From positions 2,034,245 through 2,098,244 of the forward strand of contig NZ_JAAAFX010000004.1 of assembly GCF_019352895.1 (NCBI RefSeq): 64,000 nucleotides of DNA, written 5' to 3'. The notes beneath the pieces were generated by a model. It was not told where the DNA came from. It ran no database searches and was given only the letters and a program-made list of their open reading frames with translations. The translations under genes were made by a program, and so were the position numbers. The DNA is from Variovorax boronicumulans. GTDB taxonomy: Bacteria; Pseudomonadota; Gammaproteobacteria; Burkholderiales; Burkholderiaceae_C. Below are positions 48,541 through 56,767 of the stretch, piece by piece; positions within the stretch are counted from its first letter, which is position 1, and every line of letters begins with the position of its first letter.

Positions 48541-49351
48541 AAAGAATTTCCCCGTGGGCGAACTATCGAACTATGTGGCCCATGCGATCGCTGGTTGTGC
48601 TGTTGGTGCGGCCAAGGCAGATAGCTGCGCCGGGTGTGGAAGCGGTGCAATCGGTGCAGTGATCGGTGAAGCTGCGGCCCTCTCGTACAACGCCGGAAGG
48701 GATGTGCTGACTGAGGGACTAAAGCCGGATACGGTTGCCTTTGCAAGCATGCTCGGTGGTATCGCTGCAGCCGCGGCTGGCGGAGATCCCAACCTCGGCG
48801 CCTCCGCGGCAGCGAATGCTGCTGCAAACAACTTCAACGGGGCCGTTGCTCGCGGAGTCGCCGCCTGTTTGGAAATCGCTCTATGCCGGAATGGCCTGCT
48901 AACCGCGGGCATGGCCGTTGCCATAAGCGCCGAGATCGAACGCACCCGTGCAGAAAACCCCGGGATGAGCGAGCGTGCCATCGAGACGCTTGCGGTGTCC
49001 TCTATTTTGGCGCAGGCAACTGTTGACGGTGTCAGAGGCGCATATGACTGGTTCACTGGAACTCCGCCGGTGGTCGTTGACCCCAGCGCTGGTGGGTATG
49101 GCGCAGGGGGGACCGAACCGACGACGGGGCCCACATTTATCCCCACTCCAGCTCAAGCAGGGAAAGAGTTTGGTTCTCCTCCGCTGGCCTCACCAAGCGC
49201 CCTACAGGAGTGGCTTGGGAATGTTTTAGAAGGAGTGCCTTCGGATCAAGCCCAGGTCTGGGCTCAGGACTTCATCCGTACTCTGCCTGCCACGCAGCAG
49301 AAGGGTTTGGGCGACTTCATCATGTTGTCGGTTCAGGGCTTTGTTGCATAA
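47243..49351 (+). pseudogene. Orphan cdiA C-terminal module with a different toxin end, cut by an IS
   Basis: The open frame encodes about 702 residues homologous to the end of CdiA but with no signal, TPS domain or adhesin repeats; the only start is a TTG aligned with an internal cdiA codon. Residues 1-430 match CdiA closely. Then a diverged DUF637 region leads to AANNF at 528-532 (the VENN-like boundary) and about 170 residues of unrelated toxin-type sequence, including a hydrophobic stretch and a proline-rich linker. The last four residues (GFVA) and the stop are encoded by the terminal repeat of the IS at 49336, so the toxin is cut short and its immunity gene is missing. Such orphans are held as a reservoir that recombines into cdiA; this one is now probably dead. 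Confidence 0.7.
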
Positions 49352-50387
49352 ATCGAATTGCAGCCGGCATGACCCCAACCCAGACGGACCTATGCCACAG
49401 CAGTCACTGGCACGGTTTGAGGACGGCCGATCTGGCTGAAGCGATTCAGCAAGGCTACGCGGACATGCAACTCCACAACCTGGCGGGCGAACGTGCGCGC
49501 GGTCACCCGTTCGCCCAGTCGCTTGAAGCAGTGCATCTTCGTCTCCACAAGGCTGCGCCGGTGGTAGCCGCTCCACTTCTTCCAGAAACTGCGACCCAAG
49601 CGCTTGCACGCGCGAATGGCCTCGTTGCGGTGCGCCGAGCCCGCACTCGACTTCTTCCAATGGCTGGCGTTCTTGCGCGGCGGGATCAATGCCATCGCTT
49701 GCCGTTCGGCGATGGCGTCCAGGCAGTCGCGAGTGTCGTAGGCGCCATCAGCACAGACGCTTTCGATAGGTTCGTCGCTAGGAATCTGAGCCAGCAACTC
49801 GGGCAACATCAGCGCATCCCCGATGGCATTGCTGGTCACCTCGATGGCGCGTATCTCCAGCGTCTGCGCATCGATGCCCAGATGGACCTTGCGCCATTCA
49901 CGCCGGTACTCGGCGCCATGCTTCTTGCGTTTCCACTCGCCTTCGCCCAGGAACTTGATGCCCGTGCTGTCCACCAGCAACTGCAGCGGCGATTTGCTCG
50001 GCTGGTAGCTCAGTTCGATCTGCAAGGTCTTCTGGCGTCGGCAGACCGTGCTGAAGTCCGGTACCGGCCAGTCCAGCTTGGCCAACCGCAGCAGGCTTTG
50101 CACCACGCCCAGCGCCTGCCGCAAGGGCTGGCCGAACAGGCACTTGATGCTCAGGCAGAACTGGATGGCTGCGTCCGAGAAGGTCGGGCTGCGTCCGCGC
50201 TTGCCGTTCGGCGTGCCCAGCCATCGCATCCCCGGGTCCAGCCACATCGTCAACGAGCCTCGCGCTTTCAGCTCCGCGTTGTACGCCTTCCAGTTCGTCG
50301 TGCGGTACTTGGTCCGCTGCCTGTTCTTCGTATCTGTCACGCCGTCAGTCTACGGGCGTCGGCGAGGCGATTTGTGCAACAAAGCCC
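49336..50387 (-). mobile_element. IS5-family insertion sequence, 1052 bp
   Basis: Terminal inverted repeats GGGCTTTGTTGCATAAATCG (49336-49355) and its complement with one mismatch (50368-50387) flank a single transposase gene on the minus strand. Flanks differ: TTCA on the left and CCCG on the right, so no target-site duplication is seen. The left flank is the orphan toxin module and the right flank is an unrelated oxidoreductase remnant, which suggests the element sits at a rearrangement junction. Confidence 0.9.
49390..50340 (-). CDS. IS5-family transposase (DDE)
   Basis: 316-aa transposase. The N-terminal NWKAYNAELKARGSLTMW and PLRQALG segments are typical of the IS5 family. The acidic triad is visible as D in LLVDSTGIK, D in VCADGAYDT and E in RSLVETKMHC. 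The start is GTG at 50340 (VTDTKNRQR). Length and motifs are intact, so the enzyme is probably functional. It lies inside matching terminal inverted repeats. Confidence 0.92.
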   Translation of the reverse strand: MTDTKNRQRTKYRTTNWKAYNAELKARGSLTMWLDPGMRWLGTPNGKRGRSPTFSDAAIQFCLSIKCLFGQPLRQALGVVQSLLRLAKLDWPVPDFSTVCRRQKTLQIELSYQPSKSPLQLLVDSTGIKFLGEGEWKRKKHGAEYRREWRKVHLGIDAQTLEIRAIEVTSNAIGDALMLPELLAQIPSDEPIESVCADGAYDTRDCLDAIAERQAMALIPPRKNASHWKKSSAGSAHRNEAIRACKRLGRSFWKKWSGYHRRSLVETKMHCFKRLGERVTARTFARQVVELHVRVALLNRFSQIGRPQTVPVTAVA

Positions 50388-50730
50388 CCCGAACAGCTTG
50401 ATGTTCTCCAGCAGCTCGCTGTGCGTGAACGGGTAGGCGCCGCCTTGCGTGACCGCATCCGACCAGGCTTCGAAGTTCAGCAGCACGGCGTCGTTGGCCG
50501 GGTAGCTGTGGTGGATGCGCGGCACGCCGGTGCCGGTGCAGTGCGTGAAAAGGGTGGGCAGGCCCTGGTCGACGTTGCCTTCGGACACCAGCTCGACCCA
50601 GCCCTTGTCGCCGAACACCGCGATGCGCCCGTGGAAGGGCGTGACCGACAGGAAGCTCACGGTGCCGCGCACGCCCGAGCGGAAGGCGATGGTGGCGGTG
50701 ATGTAGTCATGCGCGGGGCCGATGCGATGC
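50388..50730 (-). pseudogene. Remnant of a Gfo/Idh/MocA-family oxidoreductase
   Basis: About 110 codons in one minus-strand frame (HDYITATIAFRSGVRG... to ...ELLENIKLF) read like the C-terminal part of a Gfo/Idh/MocA NAD(P)-dependent oxidoreductase. The N-terminal Rossmann domain is absent, and the 3' end runs straight into the IS terminal repeat. It sits just downstream of the maleylacetate reductase in the same direction, so it may once have been part of that catabolic operon. Confidence 0.6.
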
Positions 50731-50754
50731 CGCAACGGGTGATGTGACGAAGGC

Positions 50755-51852
50755 TCAGGGCCGCGTGCGGCCCGGCCGCCGGCCTTCCCATGCGTCGTGC
50801 AGCAGCGCCATGAGCGCGTCGCGCGCCAGCGGGCGCGGGTTCCAGTAGGGGTTGGCCACGGCCAGGTCGGCGACGCGCGCCAGGCCTTCCTTCGGCATGC
50901 CGATCTCGCGCAGCGAGGTGGGCGCGCCCAGGGCCCGGGCCAGGTCGAACAGGCCGCCGGCCGCGTCGCCGTCGCCGCGGCCGATGGCGCGGGCGATGCG
51001 CTGCATGGCCTCGGGTGCCGCGGCCGCGTTGTAGGCCAGCGCATGCGGCAGCACCACCGTGTGGGTCTCGGCATGCGGCAGGTTGAAGCTGCCGCCCAGG
51101 GTGTGGCACAGCTTGTGGTGCAGCGCCATGCCGACGTGGCCCAGCACCGTGCCGCAGAGCCAGGCGCCGTAGAGGCAGTCGCTGCGCGCGTCGATGTCGG
51201 AAGGGGCTGCGACGATGCCGCGCAGGCCCTGGGCGATGGCGCGGATGCCTTCCTCGGCCATCAGCGACATCACGGGGTTGCCGTCGCGTGCGTACAGGCC
51301 TTCGGCCGCGTGCGCGATGGCGTTCATGCCGCTGACCACTGACAGGCCGACGGGCAAACCGATCGACAGTTCCGGGTCGTAGAGCACGGTGCGCGGCAGC
51401 ACGCGCGGGTCGCGGCCGGTCTTCTTCAGGCCGGCTTCGGTGATGCCGTAGATCGGCGTCATCTCGGAGCCCGCATAGGTGGTCGGGATCGCGAGGATGG
51501 GCATCGGCGACTCGAGCGCGATGGCCTTGCCCAGGCCCACGGTGGAGCCGCCGCCGATCGCGACCGCGCAGTCGGCGCCGACCGCGCCGGCGTGCGCGCG
51601 CGCCTCGCGCGCGGCCTCGATCGGCACGTGCATCACGGCGCCGCTGAACACGCCCGCGCTCAGCGGGCCCAGCAGGGCCGACACGCGCTCGGCCGTCTCG
51701 ACCTGCTGCGGCGTGCACAGCACCAGCGCGCGCCGGGCGCCCAGCGCCTCGACCTCCTGCGGCAGGTGCGCAAGCGCGCCCGGCGCGAAGCGCACGCGCG
51801 CGGGCTGGGCAGTGAAGACGAAATCGTGGCGGGGCGGGTGCTGGGTGCTCAT
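50755..51852 (-). CDS. Maleylacetate reductase (iron-containing alcohol dehydrogenase family)
   Basis: 365-aa enzyme that reduces maleylacetate to 3-oxoadipate with NAD(P)H (EC 1.3.1.32). Diagnostic segments are AIGGGSTVGLGKAIAL for the cofactor loop, AIPTTYAGSEMTPIYGIT, and metal-binding histidines in GMNAIAHAAEGLYA and ALHHKLCHTLGG. The ATG at 51852 is listed; an in-frame ATG at 51864 is the alternative. It is the last intact gene of the dioxygenase operon. Paired with a hydroxyquinol-type ring-cleavage enzyme it completes the route from 1,2,4-trihydroxybenzene to the 3-oxoadipate pathway. Confidence 0.92.
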   Translation of the reverse strand: MSTQHPPRHDFVFTAQPARVRFAPGALAHLPQEVEALGARRALVLCTPQQVETAERVSALLGPLSAGVFSGAVMHVPIEAAREARAHAGAVGADCAVAIGGGSTVGLGKAIALESPMPILAIPTTYAGSEMTPIYGITEAGLKKTGRDPRVLPRTVLYDPELSIGLPVGLSVVSGMNAIAHAAEGLYARDGNPVMSLMAEEGIRAIAQGLRGIVAAPSDIDARSDCLYGAWLCGTVLGHVGMALHHKLCHTLGGSFNLPHAETHTVVLPHALAYNAAAAPEAMQRIARAIGRGDGDAAGGLFDLARALGAPTSLREIGMPKEGLARVADLAVANPYWNPRPLARDALMALLHDAWEGRRPGRTRP

Positions 51853-51883
51853 GGTGCGGTCCATTTGTGTGTCTGGTCTTGCC

Positions 51884-51919
51884 CCCTCTCCCGCACGCGG
51901 GAGAGGGCTGGGGTGAGGG
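51884..51919. repeat. REP-like palindromic element
   Basis: A 10-bp perfect stem CCCTCTCCCG / CGGGAGAGGG with a 4-nt loop (51884-51907), followed by CTGGGGTGAGGG. This stem-plus-tail form occurs as a dispersed extragenic palindrome in many proteobacteria. It sits in the gap between the FMN reductase stop and the maleylacetate reductase start, where it could stabilise or attenuate the transcript. Confidence 0.65.
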
Positions 51920-51930
51920 TTCTCCGCCCC

Positions 51931-52497
51931 TCAACCCTTCATGCGCTGCACGCCCGCGATCCAGTGCGCGAAGGCCGCCATCTGGTCGCCCACGAACTGC
52001 CGCGTGGTCGTGTCGGTGCACACGCCCTCGGGCGAGAACTTGGCGCCGGCGCCGCCGATGAAGACCTCGGGTTTGGCCAGCACCTGGGCGTTCATGAACA
52101 GCATCACGCGGCGCAGGTCGTACTGCACGCGCGCGCCGCCCAGCGGGCCCGGCGAGGCCGAGAGGATCGCCACCGGCTTGAAGGCGAAGGGCTGGTCCTC
52201 GCCGCGGCTGAGCCAGTCGAGCGTGTTCTTGAGCACGCCGGGCGTGGAAAAGTTGTATTCGGGCGTGGCGATGACCACGGCGTCGGCGCGGCGTATGCGC
52301 TCGCGCAGCGCGGCCACGGCCGCGGGCCAGCCCTGGGCCATCACGTCGCCGTCGAAGAAGGGGATGTCGCGGATCTCGGCGATGTCCAGCGTCATGCCGG
52401 CGGGCATCATCTCGCCGGCCAGCCGGAGCGCGGCGCGGTTGATGGAGGCGTGGCGCAGGCTGCCGCACAGGCCGACGATGTCTAGAGGGGTGGTCAT
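51931..52497 (-). CDS. NAD(P)H-dependent FMN reductase
   Basis: 188-aa flavodoxin-fold reductase. The FMN phosphate loop appears as GSLRHASINR near residue 13-22, and PEYNFSTPGVLKNTLDWLSR is the family hallmark. It reduces FMN/FAD or quinones. In this operon it may supply reduced flavin to a ring hydroxylase encoded elsewhere, or recycle quinones formed from hydroxyquinol. The ATG at 52497 is chosen because upstream in-frame sequence overlaps the Dabb gene. Confidence 0.9.
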   Translation of the reverse strand: MTTPLDIVGLCGSLRHASINRAALRLAGEMMPAGMTLDIAEIRDIPFFDGDVMAQGWPAAVAALRERIRRADAVVIATPEYNFSTPGVLKNTLDWLSRGEDQPFAFKPVAILSASPGPLGGARVQYDLRRVMLFMNAQVLAKPEVFIGGAGAKFSPEGVCTDTTTRQFVGDQMAAFAHWIAGVQRMKG

Positions 52498-52568
52498 GGG
52501 TTCTTCGGGCTCGATGGAGGGAAGACCACGCGGCACGGTGGCCGTGCGATCGGCAAAAAAGAAAGCGC

Positions 52569-52874
52569 TCAGTGCGCCGCGTAGTCGACCTGGTGGCGCG
52601 CGATGCGCAGGTCGCCGATCTCCTCGCGCACCCGCAGGTGCGCGGGGTGCGTGGCATAGGAGGCCAGCGATTCCTGGCTGTCGAACTCGCTGTACAGCAC
52701 GACGTCGCAGGCGTAGTCGGCATGGCTCAGGTCGACGCCGACCTCCAGGTGCAGCAGCCCCGGGATCTGGCCACGCAGGGCCTCGAACTTGCCGCGCACC
52801 AGGTGGATGGCGCGGGCCTTCTCCTCGGCGGAGTCGCCGCGCAGGTTCCACATGACGATGTGCTTGAAGGTCAT
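52569..52874 (-). CDS. Dabb-family (dimeric alpha/beta barrel) protein
   Basis: 101-aa small protein of the stress-responsive alpha/beta-barrel family. It opens with FKHIVMWNL and carries GLLHLEVGVD and the late YATHPAHLRVREEI segment, where the histidine of HPAH is the family's conserved one. Homologues occur in aromatic degradation operons with unproven roles. It lies between the dioxygenase and the FMN reductase genes on the same strand. Confidence 0.85.
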   Translation of the reverse strand: MTFKHIVMWNLRGDSAEEKARAIHLVRGKFEALRGQIPGLLHLEVGVDLSHADYACDVVLYSEFDSQESLASYATHPAHLRVREEIGDLRIARHQVDYAAH

Positions 52875-53041
52875 GGGTCGCGCTCAGGCCGCGGGCGGGA
52901 AACCGGCCCTCTGCGGCCACAGGTTCACGAAGGGCAGCACCGAGGCGCTCTGGGAGACGCGATGCAGGCGTTGTCGATCATGCCCGGCGCGTCGTCCATC
53001 GACACGAGCGATGCGCGTGCGTGATGACATCGACGTGGACA

Positions 53042-53959
53042 TCAGGCCGACACCTTGCGCGTGAGGGTGGGGCGCGCGACCGCGGGCACCGCGACCGGGT
53101 TCAGCACGAAGCGGAAGTCCAGCGTGTAGAAGGGCACGGTGCTCGTGCCGCCGTCGGGCGTGGCGCCGGGCGGGTGCTCGATCCAGTCGGCGATCAACGA
53201 CGAGCGCACGCCGAACACCGCGTCGGAGTCGAGGTAGCGGTCGCCGTTGCGGAACACGTGCGTGATGAGCCGCTCGAAACCCGGCGCGCTGATCATGAAG
53301 TGCAGGTGCGCAGGCCGCCAAGGATGGCGGCCCAGCGCCTCGAGCATCTTGCCGACCGGGCCGTCGTGCGGGATCGGGTAGGCCTCGGCGCGGATGGTCT
53401 TGAAGTGGAAGTCACCTTTCGCGTCGGCGTTGAGCGTGGCGCGCGCGCGGTGCTCGTGCTCGCCGCCGGCATGGGCGTACTGCACGTCGTAGTTGCCGGC
53501 CGCGTCGGCCTGCCAGACCTGCAACTCGGCGTTCGCCACCGGCTGGCCGTCGGTGCCGACCACGCTGCCGCGCACATAGCAGGGCTCGCCCTCGGCGCCG
53601 TTGGCGACGTCGCCGCCCAGCGGCACGTGCGGCGAGCCTTCGACGTGGAAGGGGCCGAACACGGTGGCCTCGGTGCAGCCCTGCGGCTTCTTGTTGTTGA
53701 GCGCGGTCACCAGCATCGACAGGCCCAGCGTGTCCGACAGCAGGATGAATTCCTGGCGCACGTCGGTCGTGATGCGGCCCACGTCGGTGAGGAACTGGAT
53801 GCCCTTGAACCACTCCTCTTCGGTCAGCTCGACCTCGCGGGCGAAGGCGTGCAGGTGCTGCACCAGGCTGGTCATGAGGGTCTGGACGCGCGCGTCCTTG
53901 GCCTGCGCGTGCATCGCGATCACGGCGCGCGTGATGTTGTCTTCGTTGAGATTTCGCAC
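53042..53959 (-). CDS. Intradiol ring-cleavage dioxygenase, hydroxyquinol 1,2-dioxygenase type
   Basis: 305-aa non-haem Fe(III) dioxygenase. The ligands align as Y157 (GNYDVQ), Y194 (AEAYPIPHDGP), H218 and H220 (RPAHLHFMI). The N-terminal helical linker domain spans about 1-90. With maleylacetate reductase in the same operon, hydroxyquinol (giving maleylacetate) is the most likely substrate; catechol or chlorocatechol is possible. The GTG at 53959 is preferred: AGGAG lies at the right distance and the N-terminus VRNLNEDNIT matches relatives. First gene of the operon, divergent from LysR. Confidence 0.9.
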   Translation of the reverse strand: MRNLNEDNITRAVIAMHAQAKDARVQTLMTSLVQHLHAFAREVELTEEEWFKGIQFLTDVGRITTDVRQEFILLSDTLGLSMLVTALNNKKPQGCTEATVFGPFHVEGSPHVPLGGDVANGAEGEPCYVRGSVVGTDGQPVANAELQVWQADAAGNYDVQYAHAGGEHEHRARATLNADAKGDFHFKTIRAEAYPIPHDGPVGKMLEALGRHPWRPAHLHFMISAPGFERLITHVFRNGDRYLDSDAVFGVRSSLIADWIEHPPGATPDGGTSTVPFYTLDFRFVLNPVAVPAVARPTLTRKVSA

Positions 53960-54316
53960 CGGGGGTCTCCTGAGTCTGGGGCTGCGCCCACTATAGGAAT
54001 CCATGCAGCCCCGACCCAGCGCTTTGGCGGAAAGCTCCTTTCCACTGGATGGAAAAGGAAGGGTTTTCCCTTATTCGGACCCGATGCAGTGCATGGCGCG
54101 TGAAGTCGTTCCTTGCGAGGCGCACTGACGTCCCCCGCACGATCGAGGCGGCGCAGCTAACATGCGGCTTCTACGAGAAGCGCCGCTGCACTGTGTGGTG
54201 CGGCCGCGAAGATTCGGCTGCGGCGCTGAAGCCGTCGCGAAGCGAAATGGCTGTTGCAGTCAGCGGAAGCGTGCGTCGCACGAAGCCGCCGGGCTGCCAA
54301 GGAACCTGGAGTCGAA
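53960..54316. promoter_or_regulatory. 357-bp divergent control region of the hydroxyquinol operon
   Basis: No gene is seen. It separates the dioxygenase from its divergent LysR regulator and carries a cluster of overlapping palindromes at 54029-54069, about 70-110 bp upstream of the dioxygenase start, as expected for LysR control. The part nearest the LysR gene has GGAG before its GTG start. Confidence 0.65.
54029..54069. promoter_or_regulatory. Nested palindromes, LysR-type operator candidate
   Basis: Three overlapping inverted repeats: GGAAAG/CTTTCC (54029-54043), TTTCCA/TGGAAA (54039-54055, containing a T-N11-A motif) and GGAAAA/TTTTCC (54051-54069). LysR regulators bind such T-N11-A palindromes, often as adjacent recognition and activation sites. 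Confidence 0.55.
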
Positions 54317-55273
54317 GTGGACCGTTTGACGGCGATGGAATTGCTGGTGCAGACCGCCGAGCTGGGCAGCATGTCGCGTGCCGCCGAGGCATTGGGCCTG
54401 TCGAATGCGGCGGCGAGCCGGCACCTGGCGGCGCTGGAGGAACGCCTGGGGGCGCGGCTGATCCAGCGCAGCACGCGGCGGCTCACGCTGACCGAGGTGG
54501 GCGAGAACTTCTACCGCAGCTGCAAGAGCGTGCTGGCCGACCTGAACGATGCGGAGTCGGCCGCCAGCGCCACCACGCTCAACCCCACCGGCACCTTGCG
54601 CATCACGGCCTCGCTGTCCTTCTCGGTGCACCACATCTCGCCGCTGCTGCGCGAGTACACCCACCGCTACCCCAACGTCACGGTGCACGTGGAGGCGGCC
54701 AACCGCTACTACGACCTGATCGACAACAACATCGACGTCGCGATCCGTACGCGCGAGTACGAGAACGACTCGAACATCACGATCCGCCGGCTGGCGGCCA
54801 CGCGCCGCATCCTGGCCGCCTCGCCGGGCTACCTCAATGCCCACGGCATGCCGCAGAGCGTGGAAGAACTCGCGCAGCGGCCGGTGCTGCTCTACACCTA
54901 CAGCAACAACCCCAACGACTTCAGCTTCCGCCGCGGCGAGGAGACCCGCAGCGTGAAGATCAAGGGCCTGCTGGAGTCGAACGACGGCCAGGTGCTGCGC
55001 ACCGCCGCGCTCGACGGCATGGGCATCGTGGTGCAGCCCAAGTACATCCTCTACGACGACCTGGTGGCGGGCCGGCTGGTGTCGGTGCTCGACGACTGGG
55101 ACCTGCCGCAGCTGAGCATCAACTTAGCCTTTCAGAGCCGGCGCCACATGTCGGCCAAGGTGCGCAGCTTCATCGACTTCCTGGTCGCGCACTTCGAGCG
55201 CATGGACTACGACCGCAAGTGGACCAGCTTCGACCAGCCGATGGAGCTGCGGCCGCCGGACCTCGAGCGCTAG
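54317..55273 (+). CDS. LysR-family regulator of the hydroxyquinol operon
   Basis: 318-aa LysR-type regulator. The winged HTH covers about 1-60 (MELLVQTAELGSMSRAAEALGL, interrupted as usual by the turn) and the effector domain about 90-300. The GTG at 54317 gives the usual VDRLTAMELL start and has GGAG upstream; the 21 upstream in-frame codons are non-family. It is divergent from the dioxygenase operon and presumably activates it with a pathway intermediate. The subfamily looks nearer the AaeR/DmlR type than CatR/ClcR, so the effector is uncertain. Confidence 0.9.
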   Translation: MDRLTAMELLVQTAELGSMSRAAEALGLSNAAASRHLAALEERLGARLIQRSTRRLTLTEVGENFYRSCKSVLADLNDAESAASATTLNPTGTLRITASLSFSVHHISPLLREYTHRYPNVTVHVEAANRYYDLIDNNIDVAIRTREYENDSNITIRRLAATRRILAASPGYLNAHGMPQSVEELAQRPVLLYTYSNNPNDFSFRRGEETRSVKIKGLLESNDGQVLRTAALDGMGIVVQPKYILYDDLVAGRLVSVLDDWDLPQLSINLAFQSRRHMSAKVRSFIDFLVAHFERMDYDRKWTSFDQPMELRPPDLER

Positions 55274-55305
55274 GGACACTGCTCAGGCCAGCGCCGCCCT
55301 TCGCT

Positions 55306-56658
55306 TCAGGGCTTGCCCATCGCCAGGTAGTCCACCGTGAGCTGCGCCAAGGTGCGGGTGCCGATCGCCAGCGAGGCCTCGTCGACATAGAAGCGCGGCG
55401 AATGGTTGGCCTCGGCCTTGCTCGCGTCCTGGCCCACCGGCGTGTTGCCGATCACCACGTAGAGGCCCGGCACCTTCTGCGCGAAGAAGGAGAAGTCCTC
55501 GCCGCCGGTGCCCTTCTGCACCACCATGGCCTTGCCGCCCGGCACGCGCGCCAGGCTCGGCGCCATCTTCTCGGTCAGCGCCGCGTCGTTGATGGTGGCG
55601 GCGTAGCCGTCCTCCTCGATGTGCACATGCGCGTCGCCGCCGCCGCTCTTGGCGATCAGCTCGGCGGTCTCGCCCATGCGCTGGATGATGAACTTGCGCA
55701 TCTGCTCGTCGTAGGTCCGCAGCGTGCCGCTCATTTCCGCGGCGTCGGGAATGATGTTGTAGCGCGTGCCGGCCTGGAAGGTGCCCACCGTGAGCACCGA
55801 AGGCTCCTTGGTCACGTTGACCTGGCGGCTGGCGATGGTCTGGAAGCCCAGCACGATCTGCGAGCCCAGCACGATCGGGTCGACACCGCTCCACGGCGCC
55901 GAGCCGTGCGTCTGGCGACCCTTGACGCTGACGCGGAAGGCGTCGGAGGCCGCGGTGATCGGGCCGGCCTTGTAGCCGATCTCGCCGGTGTTGAGGTTCG
56001 ACACCAGGTGCGCGGCGAACACCACGTCGGGCTTGGGCGCATCGAACGCGCCTTCGGCCAGCATGCGGCGCGCGCCGCCGATCTCGGCATTGGGCAGCTT
56101 TTCCTCGGCCGGCTGGAAGACCAGCTTGACCGTGCCGGGCAGCTGGTCCTTCATCGCGGCCATCACCTCGGCGACGCCCATCAGCATCGCCACGTGGCCG
56201 TCATGGCCGCAGGCGTGCATCACGTCGACCTCCTTGCCCGCCCAGGTGGCGCGCGCCTTCGACGCGAAGGGCAGGTCGACCTGTTCCTTGACCGGCAGCG
56301 CGTCCATGTCGGCGCGCAGCGCCACCACCGGACCGGGCTTGCCGCCCTTGAGCACACCGACCACGCCGGTGACGGCGACGCCCTCGCGCACCTCGAAGCC
56401 GAGCGCCTTCAGGTGCGCGGCGACCAGCGCGGCGGTGCGCTTCTCCTGGTTGCCGAGCTCGGGATGCTGGTGGATGTCGCGGCGCCAGGCGATCACCTTC
56501 GGCTCCACGGCCTGCAGGCGCTGGGCCAGCAGCGGATACATCGCCTGCGCGGCGGCGGGCGGGGGCGCGGACTTGTCCTGGGCGCTGGCGCACAGGGCGG
56601 CGGTGGCAAGGACGACGGGCAGGCACAACGGTGCGGCGAGGCGGAAGCGGAAGGACAT
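55306..56658 (-). CDS. Exported M20-family amidohydrolase
   Basis: 450-aa zinc amidohydrolase of the M20D (IAA-amino acid hydrolase / aminoacylase) type. A signal peptide covers about 1-26 (LAAPLCLPVVLATAALCASAQ), so it acts in the periplasm. Metal-binding HACGHDGH, the catalytic QPAEEK and the dimerisation-domain GRQTHGSAPW segments are intact. The ATG at 56658 gives a clean signal peptide. It is divergent from a LysR gene with a palindromic site between them. It probably cleaves an N-acyl amino acid or amide. Confidence 0.9.
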   Translation of the reverse strand: MSFRFRLAAPLCLPVVLATAALCASAQDKSAPPPAAAQAMYPLLAQRLQAVEPKVIAWRRDIHQHPELGNQEKRTAALVAAHLKALGFEVREGVAVTGVVGVLKGGKPGPVVALRADMDALPVKEQVDLPFASKARATWAGKEVDVMHACGHDGHVAMLMGVAEVMAAMKDQLPGTVKLVFQPAEEKLPNAEIGGARRMLAEGAFDAPKPDVVFAAHLVSNLNTGEIGYKAGPITAASDAFRVSVKGRQTHGSAPWSGVDPIVLGSQIVLGFQTIASRQVNVTKEPSVLTVGTFQAGTRYNIIPDAAEMSGTLRTYDEQMRKFIIQRMGETAELIAKSGGGDAHVHIEEDGYAATINDAALTEKMAPSLARVPGGKAMVVQKGTGGEDFSFFAQKVPGLYVVIGNTPVGQDASKAEANHSPRFYVDEASLAIGTRTLAQLTVDYLAMGKP

Positions 56659-56743
56659 GGAAGTGACGCGAGAACGTCGGAGGGAGGAAAGCCCGCGAGC
56701 GTAAGCGCCGCCGGCGCGGCCGGCCAATCGGATTTCCAGCGCC

Positions 56744-56762
56744 CGATAATCGATCCTTATCG
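56744..56762. promoter_or_regulatory. LysR-type operator between M20 and LysR genes
   Basis: CGATAA (56744-56749), seven bases, TTATCG (56757-56762): a perfect ATAA-N7-TTAT box of the T-N11-A class. It lies 5 bp before the LysR ATG and about 85 bp upstream of the divergent M20 gene, suitable for autoregulation and target activation. Confidence 0.55.
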
Positions 56763-56767
56763 CCTCG

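Noticed and set aside
49210..50436. A 408-codon plus-strand frame across the insertion sequence
   Set aside because: Antisense to an intact IS5-family transposase with its own terminal repeats.
52884..53321. A 145-codon minus-strand frame between the Dabb and dioxygenase genes
   Set aside because: Most of it overlaps the dioxygenase gene out of frame; only the last 25 or so codons look protein-like, too little to call a remnant.
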